Origin: Acidimicrobiales bacterium
Lineage (GTDB): Bacteria > Actinomycetota > Acidimicrobiia > Acidimicrobiales > SZUA-35
NCBI GenBank assembly: GCA_020630195.1
Contig: JAHDBV010000002.1
Location: forward strand, 84,043 to 148,042
Length of the DNA stretch: 64,000 nucleotides
Direction: 5' to 3'
The first letter of the stretch is position 1, and every line of letters starts with the position of its first letter. Position numbers and translations under genes: made by a program. This document shows, piece after piece, positions 51,670 through 60,496 of the stretch. A model generated the notes under the pieces. It was given only the letters and a program-made list of their open reading frames with translations. It was not told the DNA's origin and made no database searches.

Positions 51670-51685
51670 GTCCGACCCGTCGGAC
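51670..51685. promoter_or_regulatory. Palindrome GTCCGAC-CC-GTCGGAC, candidate TetR operator
   Basis: Two perfect seven-base arms around two bases lie in the 42-bp gap after tetR, just upstream of AAGACT (51690-51695), which is seven bases before ATG 51703. A two-base loop is too small for a good terminator hairpin, so an operator is more likely. Confidence 0.5.
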
Positions 51686-51702
51686 ATGAAAGACTCGTCG
51701 CC

Positions 51703-52575
51703 ATGAAGGCACCACCCTTCGCCTACGCGCGACCCACGACACTCGACAGCGCTCTCGAGCTGCTGGCCGGCAACGACGACGCAAAGGTCCTCGCCGGCGG
51801 CCAGAGCCTGCTCCCGGTGATGAACCTGCGGCTCGGGGCTCCCGCGTTGCTCGTCGACATCAGTCGCATCCCGATGCTCGATCGGATCGTGGTCGATGAC
51901 GACGGAGCCGTGACGATCGGCGCCCTCGTCACCCATGCGGCCGTCGAGGCGTCACCGGAGATCGCGTCCCACCAACCGATCGTCGCGGCGGCGGCACCCC
52001 ACATCGGGCACCGGGCGATCCGCAACCGGGGCACCTGTGTCGGCTCGATCGCCCACGCCGACCCGGCCGCCGAGATGCCCGCGGTCTGCCTCGCCACCGA
52101 CGCCATGATGATCGCAACGTCGACCCGGGGGGACCGGGCCATTCCCGCGGCCGACTTCTTCACCGGGTTCCTCGAAACCGATCTCGCCGATGACGAGCTG
52201 CTCGCTGCCGTGCGCTTCCCCGCCTCCCCGGTCGGCGCCCGTGGCACCGTCGTCGAGGTGGCCAGGCGTCACGGCGACTACGCACTGGCCGGTCTGGCCT
52301 GCCGGCTCGTCTTCGACGGGGACACGATCACCGACGCCGCCCTCGCCTACTTCGGCGTCGGCCCCCATGCCCAGCGCGTCGCCCCCGCCGAGGCGGCCCT
52401 CGTCGGCACCTCCGGCGACGACGACGCCCTCGACGAGGCCGTCCGGCTCGTCGCCGCGACGCTCGATCCACCTGCCGACGTGCACGGCTCCGCCAACTAC
52501 CGCCGGCACCTCGCCGGCGTGCTGTGCCGACGGGCCGTCACCGAACTCCGCTCCGAGACCGGGGAGGCCCGATGA
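51703..52575 (+). CDS. Molybdenum hydroxylase FAD-binding (medium) subunit, CoxM-like
   Basis: 290 residues. FAD motifs: VLAGGQSLLPVMNLRLGAP near residue 30 and HIGHRAIRNRGTCVGSIAHADPAAEMPAV near 100, both conserved in CO-dehydrogenase/xanthine-dehydrogenase medium subunits. It carries electrons from the iron-sulfur subunit to the acceptor. ATG 51703 has no ribosome site. Its stop overlaps the small subunit start (ATGA). Confidence 0.92.
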   Translation: MKAPPFAYARPTTLDSALELLAGNDDAKVLAGGQSLLPVMNLRLGAPALLVDISRIPMLDRIVVDDDGAVTIGALVTHAAVEASPEIASHQPIVAAAAPHIGHRAIRNRGTCVGSIAHADPAAEMPAVCLATDAMMIATSTRGDRAIPAADFFTGFLETDLADDELLAAVRFPASPVGARGTVVEVARRHGDYALAGLACRLVFDGDTITDAALAYFGVGPHAQRVAPAEAALVGTSGDDDALDEAVRLVAATLDPPADVHGSANYRRHLAGVLCRRAVTELRSETGEAR

Positions 52576-53099
52576 GCGACACCATGAACGAGACCCACGT
52601 CGCCCTCGGCGGCGACACGACCATCTCCTGCACCGTGAACGGCCAGGCCGTGTCCGTGGAGGTCCCCGTCCGCACCTCGTTGTCGGACATGCTGCGCAGT
52701 GCGCTCGAGCTCACCGGCACGCATCTCGGCTGTGAGCACGGCGTCTGTGGCGCCTGCACGATCGTGCTCGACGGCGCCGCCGTCCGCTCGTGCCTGATGC
52801 TGGCCGTCCAGGCCGACGGCACCGAGATCCGCACCATCGAGGGTCTCGCCACCGACGGCACCTGGCATCCGATCCAGCAGGCGATGCACGACCATCACGG
52901 CTTCCAGTGCGCGTTCTGCTCGCCCGGGTTCATGATGACCGCCGTCGCCATGCTCGAGGACGACCCGAACCGGACCGAAGCCGAGATCCGCGAGGAGCTC
53001 GGCGGCAACCTGTGCCGCTGCACGGGCTACGAATCGATCATCGACGGCGTGCTCGGCGCCATCGCCGAGATGCGTGACGGCGACGGAGGTGTCGCATGA
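52572..53099 (+). CDS. Molybdenum hydroxylase 2Fe-2S (small) subunit, CoxS-like
   Basis: 175 residues with both iron-sulfur clusters: the plant-type site GCEHGVCGACTIVLDG plus a later Cys (SCLM), and the second site CAFCSPGF...NLCRCTGY. A short N-terminal extension precedes the ferredoxin fold. ATGA overlaps join it to both neighbours. Confidence 0.95.
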   Translation: MSDTMNETHVALGGDTTISCTVNGQAVSVEVPVRTSLSDMLRSALELTGTHLGCEHGVCGACTIVLDGAAVRSCLMLAVQADGTEIRTIEGLATDGTWHPIQQAMHDHHGFQCAFCSPGFMMTAVAMLEDDPNRTEAEIREELGGNLCRCTGYESIIDGVLGAIAEMRDGDGGVA

Positions 53100-55669
53100 G
53101 CCCCGACGGCAACCAGGGATCCGGACTCGGGGCCTTCACCGGCACGAGCGTCAAGCGGGTCGAAGACCACCGCCTGCTCGTGGGGGAGGGTCGCTATGTG
53201 GCCGACGTGGTGCCCGACGGGTGCCTCCACGCCGCGTTCGTACGGAGCCCGTTCCCGCACGCACGGATCACGGGCATCGACACCGCCGACGCCAAGCGAC
53301 TCCCCGGCGTGGTCACGGTGGTGACCGGTGCGGAGATCGAGGCACTGACCAACCCGATCCTGCCGTTCCTCGCCCTGCCGGGGCTCTACACGCCGCTCTA
53401 TCACTGCCTTTCATCCGAGCGGGTGCGCTTCGTCGGCGATCCCGTCGCGATCGTGGTGGCCTCCTCCCGGGCGATCGCGGAGGACGCCGTCGAGCTCGTC
53501 GACGTCACCTACGAACCCCTGCCCGGTATCGGCACCCTCGATGCCGCGCTCGACACCGCCTCGGAACCGATCTGGCCGAAGGCCAAGGGCAACCTGCTCT
53601 ACGACCACACGAACGACCACGGCGACGTCGACGCCGTCTTCGCCGACGCCGACCACGTGTTCACCGAGACGTTCCGGTGCCCCCGCCAGAGCAACCAGCC
53701 CATGGAGACCCGTGGGATCCTCGTCGAGTTCTCCGCCGACGGCGAGATCACGGTGCGAGCGGCCACCCAGGCGCCGCACATGCTCCGCTGGCAGCTCGCC
53801 GCCTACGCCCGCAAGGAGTCGGCCGCCCAGGCGGTCAAGGCGTTCGCCACCAACACCGAGCGGCGCACGGCGTTCGTCGACGCCGCCAAGTCGTTCTTCG
53901 CCGAACGTGGTGAGGCACTGCAGGCCTCGGACAACACCGCGATGCAGACCCAGATGAAGACCGACCCCCGGACGGCGCTGCAGATGATGCGCACCGGTGC
54001 CCAGCTCCTCGGACGTGACGACTATCCCCATGTCACCGCGGACGACATCGGCGGCGGATTCGGGGCGAAGGGCTCCGTGGCGCGCGAGGAGATCGCGGTG
54101 GCCGCCGTGGCGTTCGCCCTCGGACGCTCGGTCTCGTGGATCGAGGACCGCATGGAGAACCTCATGGACGGTGGCCAGGCCCGTGAGGAGGAGATGACCC
54201 TCTCGATCGCCTGCGACGCCGACGGCACGATCCGCGGTCTCGATGTGGATCTCGTGCTCGATCAGGGCGCCTATCCCGGCAACCCGATCGGGGCGCCGAT
54301 CACCGTTCGGATCATGGAGGTGATGCAGCCCGGCGCCTACCGCTTCGAGGCGTTCCGGCAGCGTTCCCGCATCGTCACCACCAACAAGGGGAAATACGTC
54401 GCCTACCGGGGCCCGTGGGCGAACGAGACCTGGGCCCGGGAGCGCATGGTCAACGTGGTCGCCCGCCGACTCGGCATCTCCCAGACCGAGATCCGTCGCA
54501 AGAACATGTACGGCGACGAGGACTTCCCGGCGACGATGCTCACCGGCCCGTCGCTCGATGTCACCTGCTCGGTCCGCAAGACCCTCGAACGGGCCGAGGA
54601 GCTCGCCGATCTGCCGGGCCTCGACGCCCTGCGGGCCGATGCGGCCGCCCGGGGCAAGCGCCTCGGCATCGGGTTCGCCTCGTATCACGAGGCCGCCCCG
54701 GGCCCGCCCGACTACTGGGAGAGCGTGAACCCGGGCACCAGCGCCCTGCTCGACCAACCCGCGACGGCGAGCGTCGACACGGACGGGAAGATCAAGATCT
54801 GGACCTCCCAGATGCCCCATGGCCAGAGCCACGAGACGACCTACGCCCAGCTCGCCGCCGACCAGCTCGGCGTCGGGATCGACGACATCGAACTCGTCTA
54901 CGGCCACACCAGCCGGGCGCCGTTCGATCTGCTCGGCACCGGCGGCAGCCGCGGCGGGCCCGTCGGTGGTGGCGCCGTGCGCAAGGTCGGCCGGGGGCTC
55001 CGTGCGGCCGTGGTCGCCAAGGCCGCCGACATGCTCGAGGCCAACGTCGACGACATCAGCATCGTCGACGGCAACATCCACGTCGCCGGTGTGCCCGCCC
55101 GGGGCCTCGGATATGCCGATCTCGCCGCCCGGGTCGTCGCCGACGGTGAGACCGTCGAGGGCAAGGACGGGACCTACGCCTTCAACGTCGAGGACACCTA
55201 CACCTCCGCCGGTGACGGTGGCTGGTCGGTGGCCACCCACGTGTGTTGGGTCGAGGTCGACATCGAGACCGGTCTCGTCGACATCCCCCGCTACCTGGTG
55301 GTGGAGGACTGCGGCCCGATCATCAATCCGGCGATCGTCGACGGGCAGGCCCGAGGTGGTGTGGCCCAGGGCATCGGTGCCGTGCTGTACGAGCGAGCGG
55401 CCTACGACGACGACGCGAACCTGCAGGCCAGCACCTACATGGACTATCTGATCCCGACCGCCACCGAGGTGCCACGGATCGAGGTGGAGCACATGGAGAC
55501 CCTCTCGCCGGGTGAGAACGACCATCGCGGTGTCGGCGAGGGCGGCATGATCGGCGCACCCGCGGCGATCACCAACGCCATCGAGGACGCCCTCGACGTG
55601 ACGGTCAACGAGCAGTACCTGCCGCCGACCCGGATCCTGGAGCTCGCCGGGGTGATCGAACCGGACTGA
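53096..55669 (+). CDS. Molybdenum hydroxylase large subunit, CoxL-like of unknown substrate
   Basis: 857 residues. The Mo-pterin domains are clear: GEGRYVADVVPDGCLHAAFVRSP, FVGDPVAIVVA, DIGGGFGAKG, and the C-terminal ending GVGEGGMIGAPAAITNAIEDAL with the conserved Glu. The active-site loop reads AYRGPWANET, not the CSFR of form I CO dehydrogenase, so it is not evidence for CO oxidation. Between TQAPH (about residue 225) and GGGFG (about 318) there are roughly 90 residues where related enzymes have about 25-30, i.e. an Ala-rich helical insertion of about 60. It probably hydroxylates a heterocycle, aldehyde or acyl-CoA. Confidence 0.88.
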   Translation: MSPDGNQGSGLGAFTGTSVKRVEDHRLLVGEGRYVADVVPDGCLHAAFVRSPFPHARITGIDTADAKRLPGVVTVVTGAEIEALTNPILPFLALPGLYTPLYHCLSSERVRFVGDPVAIVVASSRAIAEDAVELVDVTYEPLPGIGTLDAALDTASEPIWPKAKGNLLYDHTNDHGDVDAVFADADHVFTETFRCPRQSNQPMETRGILVEFSADGEITVRAATQAPHMLRWQLAAYARKESAAQAVKAFATNTERRTAFVDAAKSFFAERGEALQASDNTAMQTQMKTDPRTALQMMRTGAQLLGRDDYPHVTADDIGGGFGAKGSVAREEIAVAAVAFALGRSVSWIEDRMENLMDGGQAREEEMTLSIACDADGTIRGLDVDLVLDQGAYPGNPIGAPITVRIMEVMQPGAYRFEAFRQRSRIVTTNKGKYVAYRGPWANETWARERMVNVVARRLGISQTEIRRKNMYGDEDFPATMLTGPSLDVTCSVRKTLERAEELADLPGLDALRADAAARGKRLGIGFASYHEAAPGPPDYWESVNPGTSALLDQPATASVDTDGKIKIWTSQMPHGQSHETTYAQLAADQLGVGIDDIELVYGHTSRAPFDLLGTGGSRGGPVGGGAVRKVGRGLRAAVVAKAADMLEANVDDISIVDGNIHVAGVPARGLGYADLAARVVADGETVEGKDGTYAFNVEDTYTSAGDGGWSVATHVCWVEVDIETGLVDIPRYLVVEDCGPIINPAIVDGQARGGVAQGIGAVLYERAAYDDDANLQASTYMDYLIPTATEVPRIEVEHMETLSPGENDHRGVGEGGMIGAPAAITNAIEDALDVTVNEQYLPPTRILELAGVIEPD

Positions 55670-55677
55670 TCCCGCGT

Positions 55678-55703
55678 CCGTGTGGGCCGTTCGGCCCACA
55701 CGG
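55678..55703 (+). terminator. Strong hairpin closing the 41403-55669 cluster
   Basis: A perfect 11-base-pair stem with the loop GTTC begins eight bases after the large-subunit stop. There is no T-run, but stem stability and position fit a rho-independent-type terminator in GC-rich DNA. Confidence 0.7.
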
Positions 55704-55761
55704 GTCCAGGGGAGGTCCCTTCCCCTTCAGAGAGGGGCGCCGAACGCCGACAGGGAGTCGG

Positions 55762-58254
55762 ATGGCGTCGACTCGCTTGCAGCCGCTGAAGAGCGCCTCG
55801 GCCGACTTCGTCCGAGGACGTTCGCTGCTCGCCCCGATCGTCGCGGCCGGCCTCGCCATCTGCTGCGGGTGGTTGCTCGTCGACCGCTCACCCCTCGCCG
55901 CCGGTCCACTCCCGCTCGCGGTGTTCGGCGTCGCCTACATCCTGAGTGAACGGCCCGTGTTCCACGCCGAGGGCGGCGAGCTCGGTCGCCGGGCGCCCCA
56001 GTCGCTCGTCATGGCCACGGGTCTGCTCACGCTGAGCCCGATCGAACTCAGCGTCACCGCCACGCTCGCCGCGGCGATCGGCGCCGCGGTCTGGAACCGT
56101 GCCTCAGTCCTCGAAGTGGCGCGCACCATGGCGAGCGTCGGTCTCGAGACCCTCGTCGCCGCACTCATCCTCGATGTGTCCGGCGTGTTCGGCACGGGGC
56201 CCTTCCTCACGTGGGTGCGGCTCTGCGCCGGTCTCGTCCTCGCCTCGATGGTCGGATCCGGCCTGGACGCCATCGACGCGCTCGGCCGGGGCAACGTCGG
56301 CCAGCTGATGCCCGACCGCGATCAGCTCCGTCAGTTCCACCTCCGGGTCGCGCCGGCCATCGTCGCCTCGTCCGTGGCCGTGATCGTGGCGACGGATCTG
56401 CGTCTCGGCGCCGTGGCCGCCCTGCCCGTCCCGCTCGTGTGGGCCGCGATGCGCAGCCACGACCTGCTCCGGCATCGCTACGACGATCTCTCGAACATCC
56501 ACGACTTCAGCCGCGAGGTCTCGAGCGAGAGCGACCTCCCCTCGATCGCCCACGCCGCGGCGGCCCGGATCGTCAACAGCACCGGCGCCGAACACGTGCT
56601 CGTCCGTCTGTTCGAAGCCGACACCGACCCCGTCGACTCGAGCATCGGTCGCTTCGATCTGATGGTCCCGACCGATCCGGCCGATGCCGACGGGACCTGG
56701 GCCCGCTTCTTCCACGCGAACGAGCTGGTGCAGCTCACCGGCCTCGCTCGCGAACCCGATGCCGGCCACGCCGTGCTCGCCATGCCGATCGCCGATGACC
56801 GTGAGGTGCTCGGCGTCGTCGTCGCCTCCGATCGACGTGGCGGGATCTCCCGCTTCGACGACGAGGACCGCGACCGGATCCAGACGTTGTGCCGTCAGCT
56901 CGCCGTCGTGACCCGCCGGAGCCGGCTCCACGCCCGCATCCGCCACGACGCCACCCACGACCGACTCACCGGGCTCGTGAACCGTCGCTACTTCGAGTCG
57001 TGGGTCGACCGGGCCCTCGAAGACGAACAGCCTGGCGCGGTGTTCCTGATCGACCTCGATCGGTTCAAGGAGATCAACGACACCTTCGGACACGACGCCG
57101 GGGACAAGGTCCTCGCCGAGGGCGCCCGCCGGATCCAGTCCGTGATCCGCGAGACCGACGTCGCCGCCCGCCTCGGCGGCGACGAGTTCGCGCTGTTCGT
57201 CCCCACCGACGACGAAGGCACCGCCCTCCGGGTGGCCGAGGTCATGACCCGTCGACTCGAGGAGGCGTTCGACATCGGACCGGCCGACGTCGGCATCGGT
57301 GCGAGCGTCGGGGTCGCCTTCGCACCCCGCCACGGCGAGCGGGCGGGCGAGCTGCTCCGCAAGGCCGACATCGCGATGTACGACGCCAAGCGCAACCGCA
57401 AGACGGCGACCGTCTACACCGACACCCTCGAGGAGGGCGACGAGACCCGCCTCACACTGCTCGCCGAACTCCGGTCGGTGCTCGCCGAGGAGGGCCTCGA
57501 GGTCCACTACCAACCCCAGATCGATCTCCGCACCGCACGGGTGATCGGCGTGGAGGCACTGGTGCGCTGGCGTCATCCCATCAAGGGGTGGGTACGCCCC
57601 GACCACTTCGTCGCACTCGCCGAGCAGGCGGGGCTCATCGAGACCCTCACCCGACAGGTGCTCCGGACCGCTGCGTCGGACGCCATGACGTGGTCGGCCC
57701 TCGGCTGGGACGGCCGACTCTCGGTCAACCTGTCCGCACAGAGCCTCCTCGACCGACAGCTCGACACGATGATCCTGGGCGAGCTGTCGGCCTCGGGACT
57801 CGCGCCGCAACGGCTGACCCTCGAGATCACCGAGACGACGATGATGGGCGATCCCGACCGCACCGACGAGATGCTGCGGAAGCTGAACGACTGGGGCATG
57901 CACATCGCCGTCGACGACTTCGGCACGGGCTACTCGTCGCTCGTCGCCCTGCAGACGATGCCGGTGGCCGAGCTCAAGATCGACAAGAGCTTCGTCATGG
58001 ACATGCTCGACCACACCCACAACGACACGATCGTGCGCTCGACGATCGATCTCGCCCACAACCTCGGCCTGAGCGTCGTGGCCGAAGGGGTCGAGACCCC
58101 CGCCATCGCCGCCCGACTCGCCTCACTCGGCTGTGACGTGGCGCAGGGGTTCGGGATCGGCAAGCCCATGCCCGCCGTCGACCTCGCTCGCTGGATCCAC
58201 GACTGGTATCAGCGCGGCACGGAGCCGGCACCCGCCTCGGCGACCGCACCCTGA
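55762..58254 (+). CDS. Membrane GGDEF-EAL cyclic-di-GMP protein
   Basis: 830 residues. About five to six membrane helices fill residues 22-235 (MASE-like, unassigned). A GAF-like domain spans about 245-395. The GGDEF domain has RLGGDEFALF with GGDEF at 472-476, an intact diguanylate cyclase motif. The EAL domain has GVEALVRW with EAL at 598-600, plus the DDFGTGYSSL and AEGVET metal and loop motifs, so it may be an active phosphodiesterase as well. GGGAG lies four bases before the ATG. It is flanked by a terminator upstream and an aldehyde dehydrogenase gene downstream. Confidence 0.95.
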   Translation: MASTRLQPLKSASADFVRGRSLLAPIVAAGLAICCGWLLVDRSPLAAGPLPLAVFGVAYILSERPVFHAEGGELGRRAPQSLVMATGLLTLSPIELSVTATLAAAIGAAVWNRASVLEVARTMASVGLETLVAALILDVSGVFGTGPFLTWVRLCAGLVLASMVGSGLDAIDALGRGNVGQLMPDRDQLRQFHLRVAPAIVASSVAVIVATDLRLGAVAALPVPLVWAAMRSHDLLRHRYDDLSNIHDFSREVSSESDLPSIAHAAAARIVNSTGAEHVLVRLFEADTDPVDSSIGRFDLMVPTDPADADGTWARFFHANELVQLTGLAREPDAGHAVLAMPIADDREVLGVVVASDRRGGISRFDDEDRDRIQTLCRQLAVVTRRSRLHARIRHDATHDRLTGLVNRRYFESWVDRALEDEQPGAVFLIDLDRFKEINDTFGHDAGDKVLAEGARRIQSVIRETDVAARLGGDEFALFVPTDDEGTALRVAEVMTRRLEEAFDIGPADVGIGASVGVAFAPRHGERAGELLRKADIAMYDAKRNRKTATVYTDTLEEGDETRLTLLAELRSVLAEEGLEVHYQPQIDLRTARVIGVEALVRWRHPIKGWVRPDHFVALAEQAGLIETLTRQVLRTAASDAMTWSALGWDGRLSVNLSAQSLLDRQLDTMILGELSASGLAPQRLTLEITETTMMGDPDRTDEMLRKLNDWGMHIAVDDFGTGYSSLVALQTMPVAELKIDKSFVMDMLDHTHNDTIVRSTIDLAHNLGLSVVAEGVETPAIAARLASLGCDVAQGFGIGKPMPAVDLARWIHDWYQRGTEPAPASATAP

Positions 58255-58336
58255 CCCGCCGTCGCCGGAACGACGTGCGCCGCCACGGCGTCGGACGGTC
58301 CTCGACGGACACCACGTCAGCGGCGAGGATGCGGGA

Positions 58337-59761
58337 ATGCGCTCGGGACTCTTCATCGACGGAACCTTCGACGACGGCGGCGCACGCCGTCTCGAGGTGA
58401 TCGACCCGGCGACGGGTGATGCCATCGCCGAGGTGATCGACGGGACCCCGGCCGATGGCGTCCGGGCCGTGGCCGCCGCCTCGGCCGCGCAGCGCTCGTG
58501 GGCCGCGCGGGGCCCTCGGGAGCGTTCGGAGGTCCTGCGGGCCTGTTGGTCGACGCTGCTCGCCCACACCGACGAGTTGGCGGCGCTGATCACCGCCGAG
58601 AACGGCAAACCCCTCGCCGATGCCCGGGGCGAGGTGGCCTATGCGGCGGAGTTCTTCCGTTGGAACGCGGAGGAGGCCGTGCGGATCCGCGGCGAGATGG
58701 CCACGGCACCCTCGGGGGCGAATCGGATCATCGTCCGGCATCCGCCCGTCGGTGTGGTGGCGATGATCACCCCGTGGAACTTCCCGGCGGCGATGATCAC
58801 CCGGAAGATCGCTCCGGCGCTCGGCGCCGGCAACGCCGTGGTCGTCAAGCCCGCACCCGAGACACCGCTCACCGCCCTGCGGGTGGCGGAGCTGTGCACC
58901 GAGGCGGGTGTGCCCCCCGGCGTGATCAACGTGACGCCGACGACCGATGCCGCCGGCTGGTTCGATGCCGTCGTCGACGAACGCGCCACCCGGATGGTCT
59001 CGTTCACCGGTTCGACCGCCACCGGCCGCCACCTCCTGCGGCGGGCGGCCGACCGGGTCCTCAAGGTGGCCATGGAGCTCGGCGGCAACGCACCGTTCGT
59101 CGTGTTCGGCGACGCCGACCTCGACGCCGCCGTCGAGGGCGCCATGGTCGCCAAGATGCGACACTCCGCCGAGACCTGCACCGCGGCCAACCGCTTCTTC
59201 GTCGAGTCGAGCGTCGCCGACGACTTCGCCGAACGGCTCTCGGTGGCCATGGGTTCGCTCGTCGTCGGGCCCGGCGCCGAGCCGTCGACGACGTGTGGCC
59301 CGATGATCCACGATCCGGCCGTCGAGCGCATCGATGCACTGGTGCGGGGCGCCGTCGACGCCGGGGCCCGACCCGCCCTGGCCGGGGGCACCGTGGAGGG
59401 TCCGGGGTCGTTCTACGCCCCGACCGTCCTGGCCGACGTCAGCCCCGACGCCGGCATCGCCGATGAAGAGATCTTCGGCCCGGTCGCACCGATCATCGCC
59501 TTCGACGACACCGAGCGCATGGTCGAGTGGGCCAACGGCACGGAGATGGGCCTCGCCGCCTATGTGTACTCCGGCGATCTGGGCCGGGCGATGTCGGTGG
59601 GGGAGCGCCTCGAGTTCGGCATGGTCGGGATCAACCGTGGCGCCATGTCCGATCCTGCGGCGCCGTTCGGCGGCATGAAGCAGTCGGGCCTCGGCCGTGA
59701 AGGAGCGTCCGAAGGCATCTACGAGTTCTGCGAGACGCAGTATCTGGCGGTCGACTGGTGA
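58337..59761 (+). CDS. Aldehyde dehydrogenase, succinate-semialdehyde-dehydrogenase-like
   Basis: 474 residues. NAD(P)-binding PWNFPAAMITRKIAPALGAGN, the GSTATGR loop, the Glu in MELGGNAP (about 247) and the nucleophile Cys in AETCTAANRFF (Cys about 281) are all present; EIFGPVAP completes the family pattern. The sequence around the Cys resembles GabD/SSADH enzymes. The ATG at 58337 has GAGGAT six bases upstream and no ribosome site. The next gene overlaps its stop (GTGA). Confidence 0.9.
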   Translation: MRSGLFIDGTFDDGGARRLEVIDPATGDAIAEVIDGTPADGVRAVAAASAAQRSWAARGPRERSEVLRACWSTLLAHTDELAALITAENGKPLADARGEVAYAAEFFRWNAEEAVRIRGEMATAPSGANRIIVRHPPVGVVAMITPWNFPAAMITRKIAPALGAGNAVVVKPAPETPLTALRVAELCTEAGVPPGVINVTPTTDAAGWFDAVVDERATRMVSFTGSTATGRHLLRRAADRVLKVAMELGGNAPFVVFGDADLDAAVEGAMVAKMRHSAETCTAANRFFVESSVADDFAERLSVAMGSLVVGPGAEPSTTCGPMIHDPAVERIDALVRGAVDAGARPALAGGTVEGPGSFYAPTVLADVSPDAGIADEEIFGPVAPIIAFDDTERMVEWANGTEMGLAAYVYSGDLGRAMSVGERLEFGMVGINRGAMSDPAAPFGGMKQSGLGREGASEGIYEFCETQYLAVDW

Positions 59762-60495
59762 GTGGGCCCTACGAGCACCCGTACCCGAATCCGGAGCTGG
59801 CCGAGACCCATCCGTTCGTGCCCCACGATCATCGCCGCCACACCGATGCCGAGATCGTGACCCGGGCCCGTGCCGCCCGCGACCGGATGGCCGGTCGTCG
59901 TTCGGTCCGCATGCTCGCTCCCGACCCGGTGCCCCTCGAGGCGATCGAGGCCTGTATCGAGGCCGCCTCGACGGCGCCGTCCGGCGCCCACCAGCAGCCC
60001 TGGCGCTTCGTCGTCACCGGCGACGCCGACATCAAGCGGCGTCTTCGCCTCGCCGCCGAGGAGGAGGAGCGGACCAACTACCTCGAGCAGCGGATGAACC
60101 CCGAATGGCAGGAGGCGCTGGCGCCGCTCGGCACCGACTGGCACAAGGAGTTCCTCGAGATCGCCCCGTGGGTGGTCGTGCTGTTCGAGCTCCGCCACGG
60201 CCACCACGCCGATGGCTCGGTGAAGCACCACTACTACGTGAAGGAGAGCTGCGGCATCGCCGCGGGCATGTTCGTGGCCGCCCTCCACGAGGCGGGCCTG
60301 TGCACCCTCACCCACACGCCGTCACCCATGGCGTTCCTCAACCAGGTGTTCGAGCGGCCCCGCTCGGAGCGCCCGTTCGTCGTGTTCCCGATCGGACACC
60401 CGCTGCCCGGCACCGTGGTGCCCGACCTCACCCGCAAGACCCTCGATGAGGTCCGGACCCTCGTCGGCCCACCACCGGGCGACGCATCCGGCTGA
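59758..60495 (+). CDS. Nitroreductase-fold flavoprotein resembling iodotyrosine deiodinase
   Basis: 245 residues. FMN-binding RRSVRM...PSGAHQQPWRFVV at the N-terminal side marks the nitroreductase fold. The lid region AAEEEERTNYLEQRMNPEWQ...LGTDWHKEFLEIAPW parallels mammalian IYD, where a Glu, a Tyr and a Lys hold the amino-acid end of iodotyrosine; equivalents here are Glu104, Tyr108 and Lys130. The protein is thus predicted to dehalogenate halotyrosine or reduce a similar phenol. GTG 59758 overlaps the aldehyde dehydrogenase stop, so the two are coupled. It abuts the convergent FGGY kinase gene. Confidence 0.8.
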   Translation: MSGPYEHPYPNPELAETHPFVPHDHRRHTDAEIVTRARAARDRMAGRRSVRMLAPDPVPLEAIEACIEAASTAPSGAHQQPWRFVVTGDADIKRRLRLAAEEEERTNYLEQRMNPEWQEALAPLGTDWHKEFLEIAPWVVVLFELRHGHHADGSVKHHYYVKESCGIAAGMFVAALHEAGLCTLTHTPSPMAFLNQVFERPRSERPFVVFPIGHPLPGTVVPDLTRKTLDEVRTLVGPPPGDASG

Positions 60496-60496
60496 G

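Noticed and set aside
51670..51685. Reading the palindrome after tetR as a terminator
   Set aside because: The loop would be only two bases and no tract follows; it lies at promoter distance from the next start, so an operator is the better reading.
53096..55669. Calling the three Mo-hydroxylase genes a carbon monoxide dehydrogenase
   Set aside because: The large-subunit active-site loop is AYRGPWANE, not the CSFR loop of form I CO dehydrogenase, and no cox accessory genes are present.
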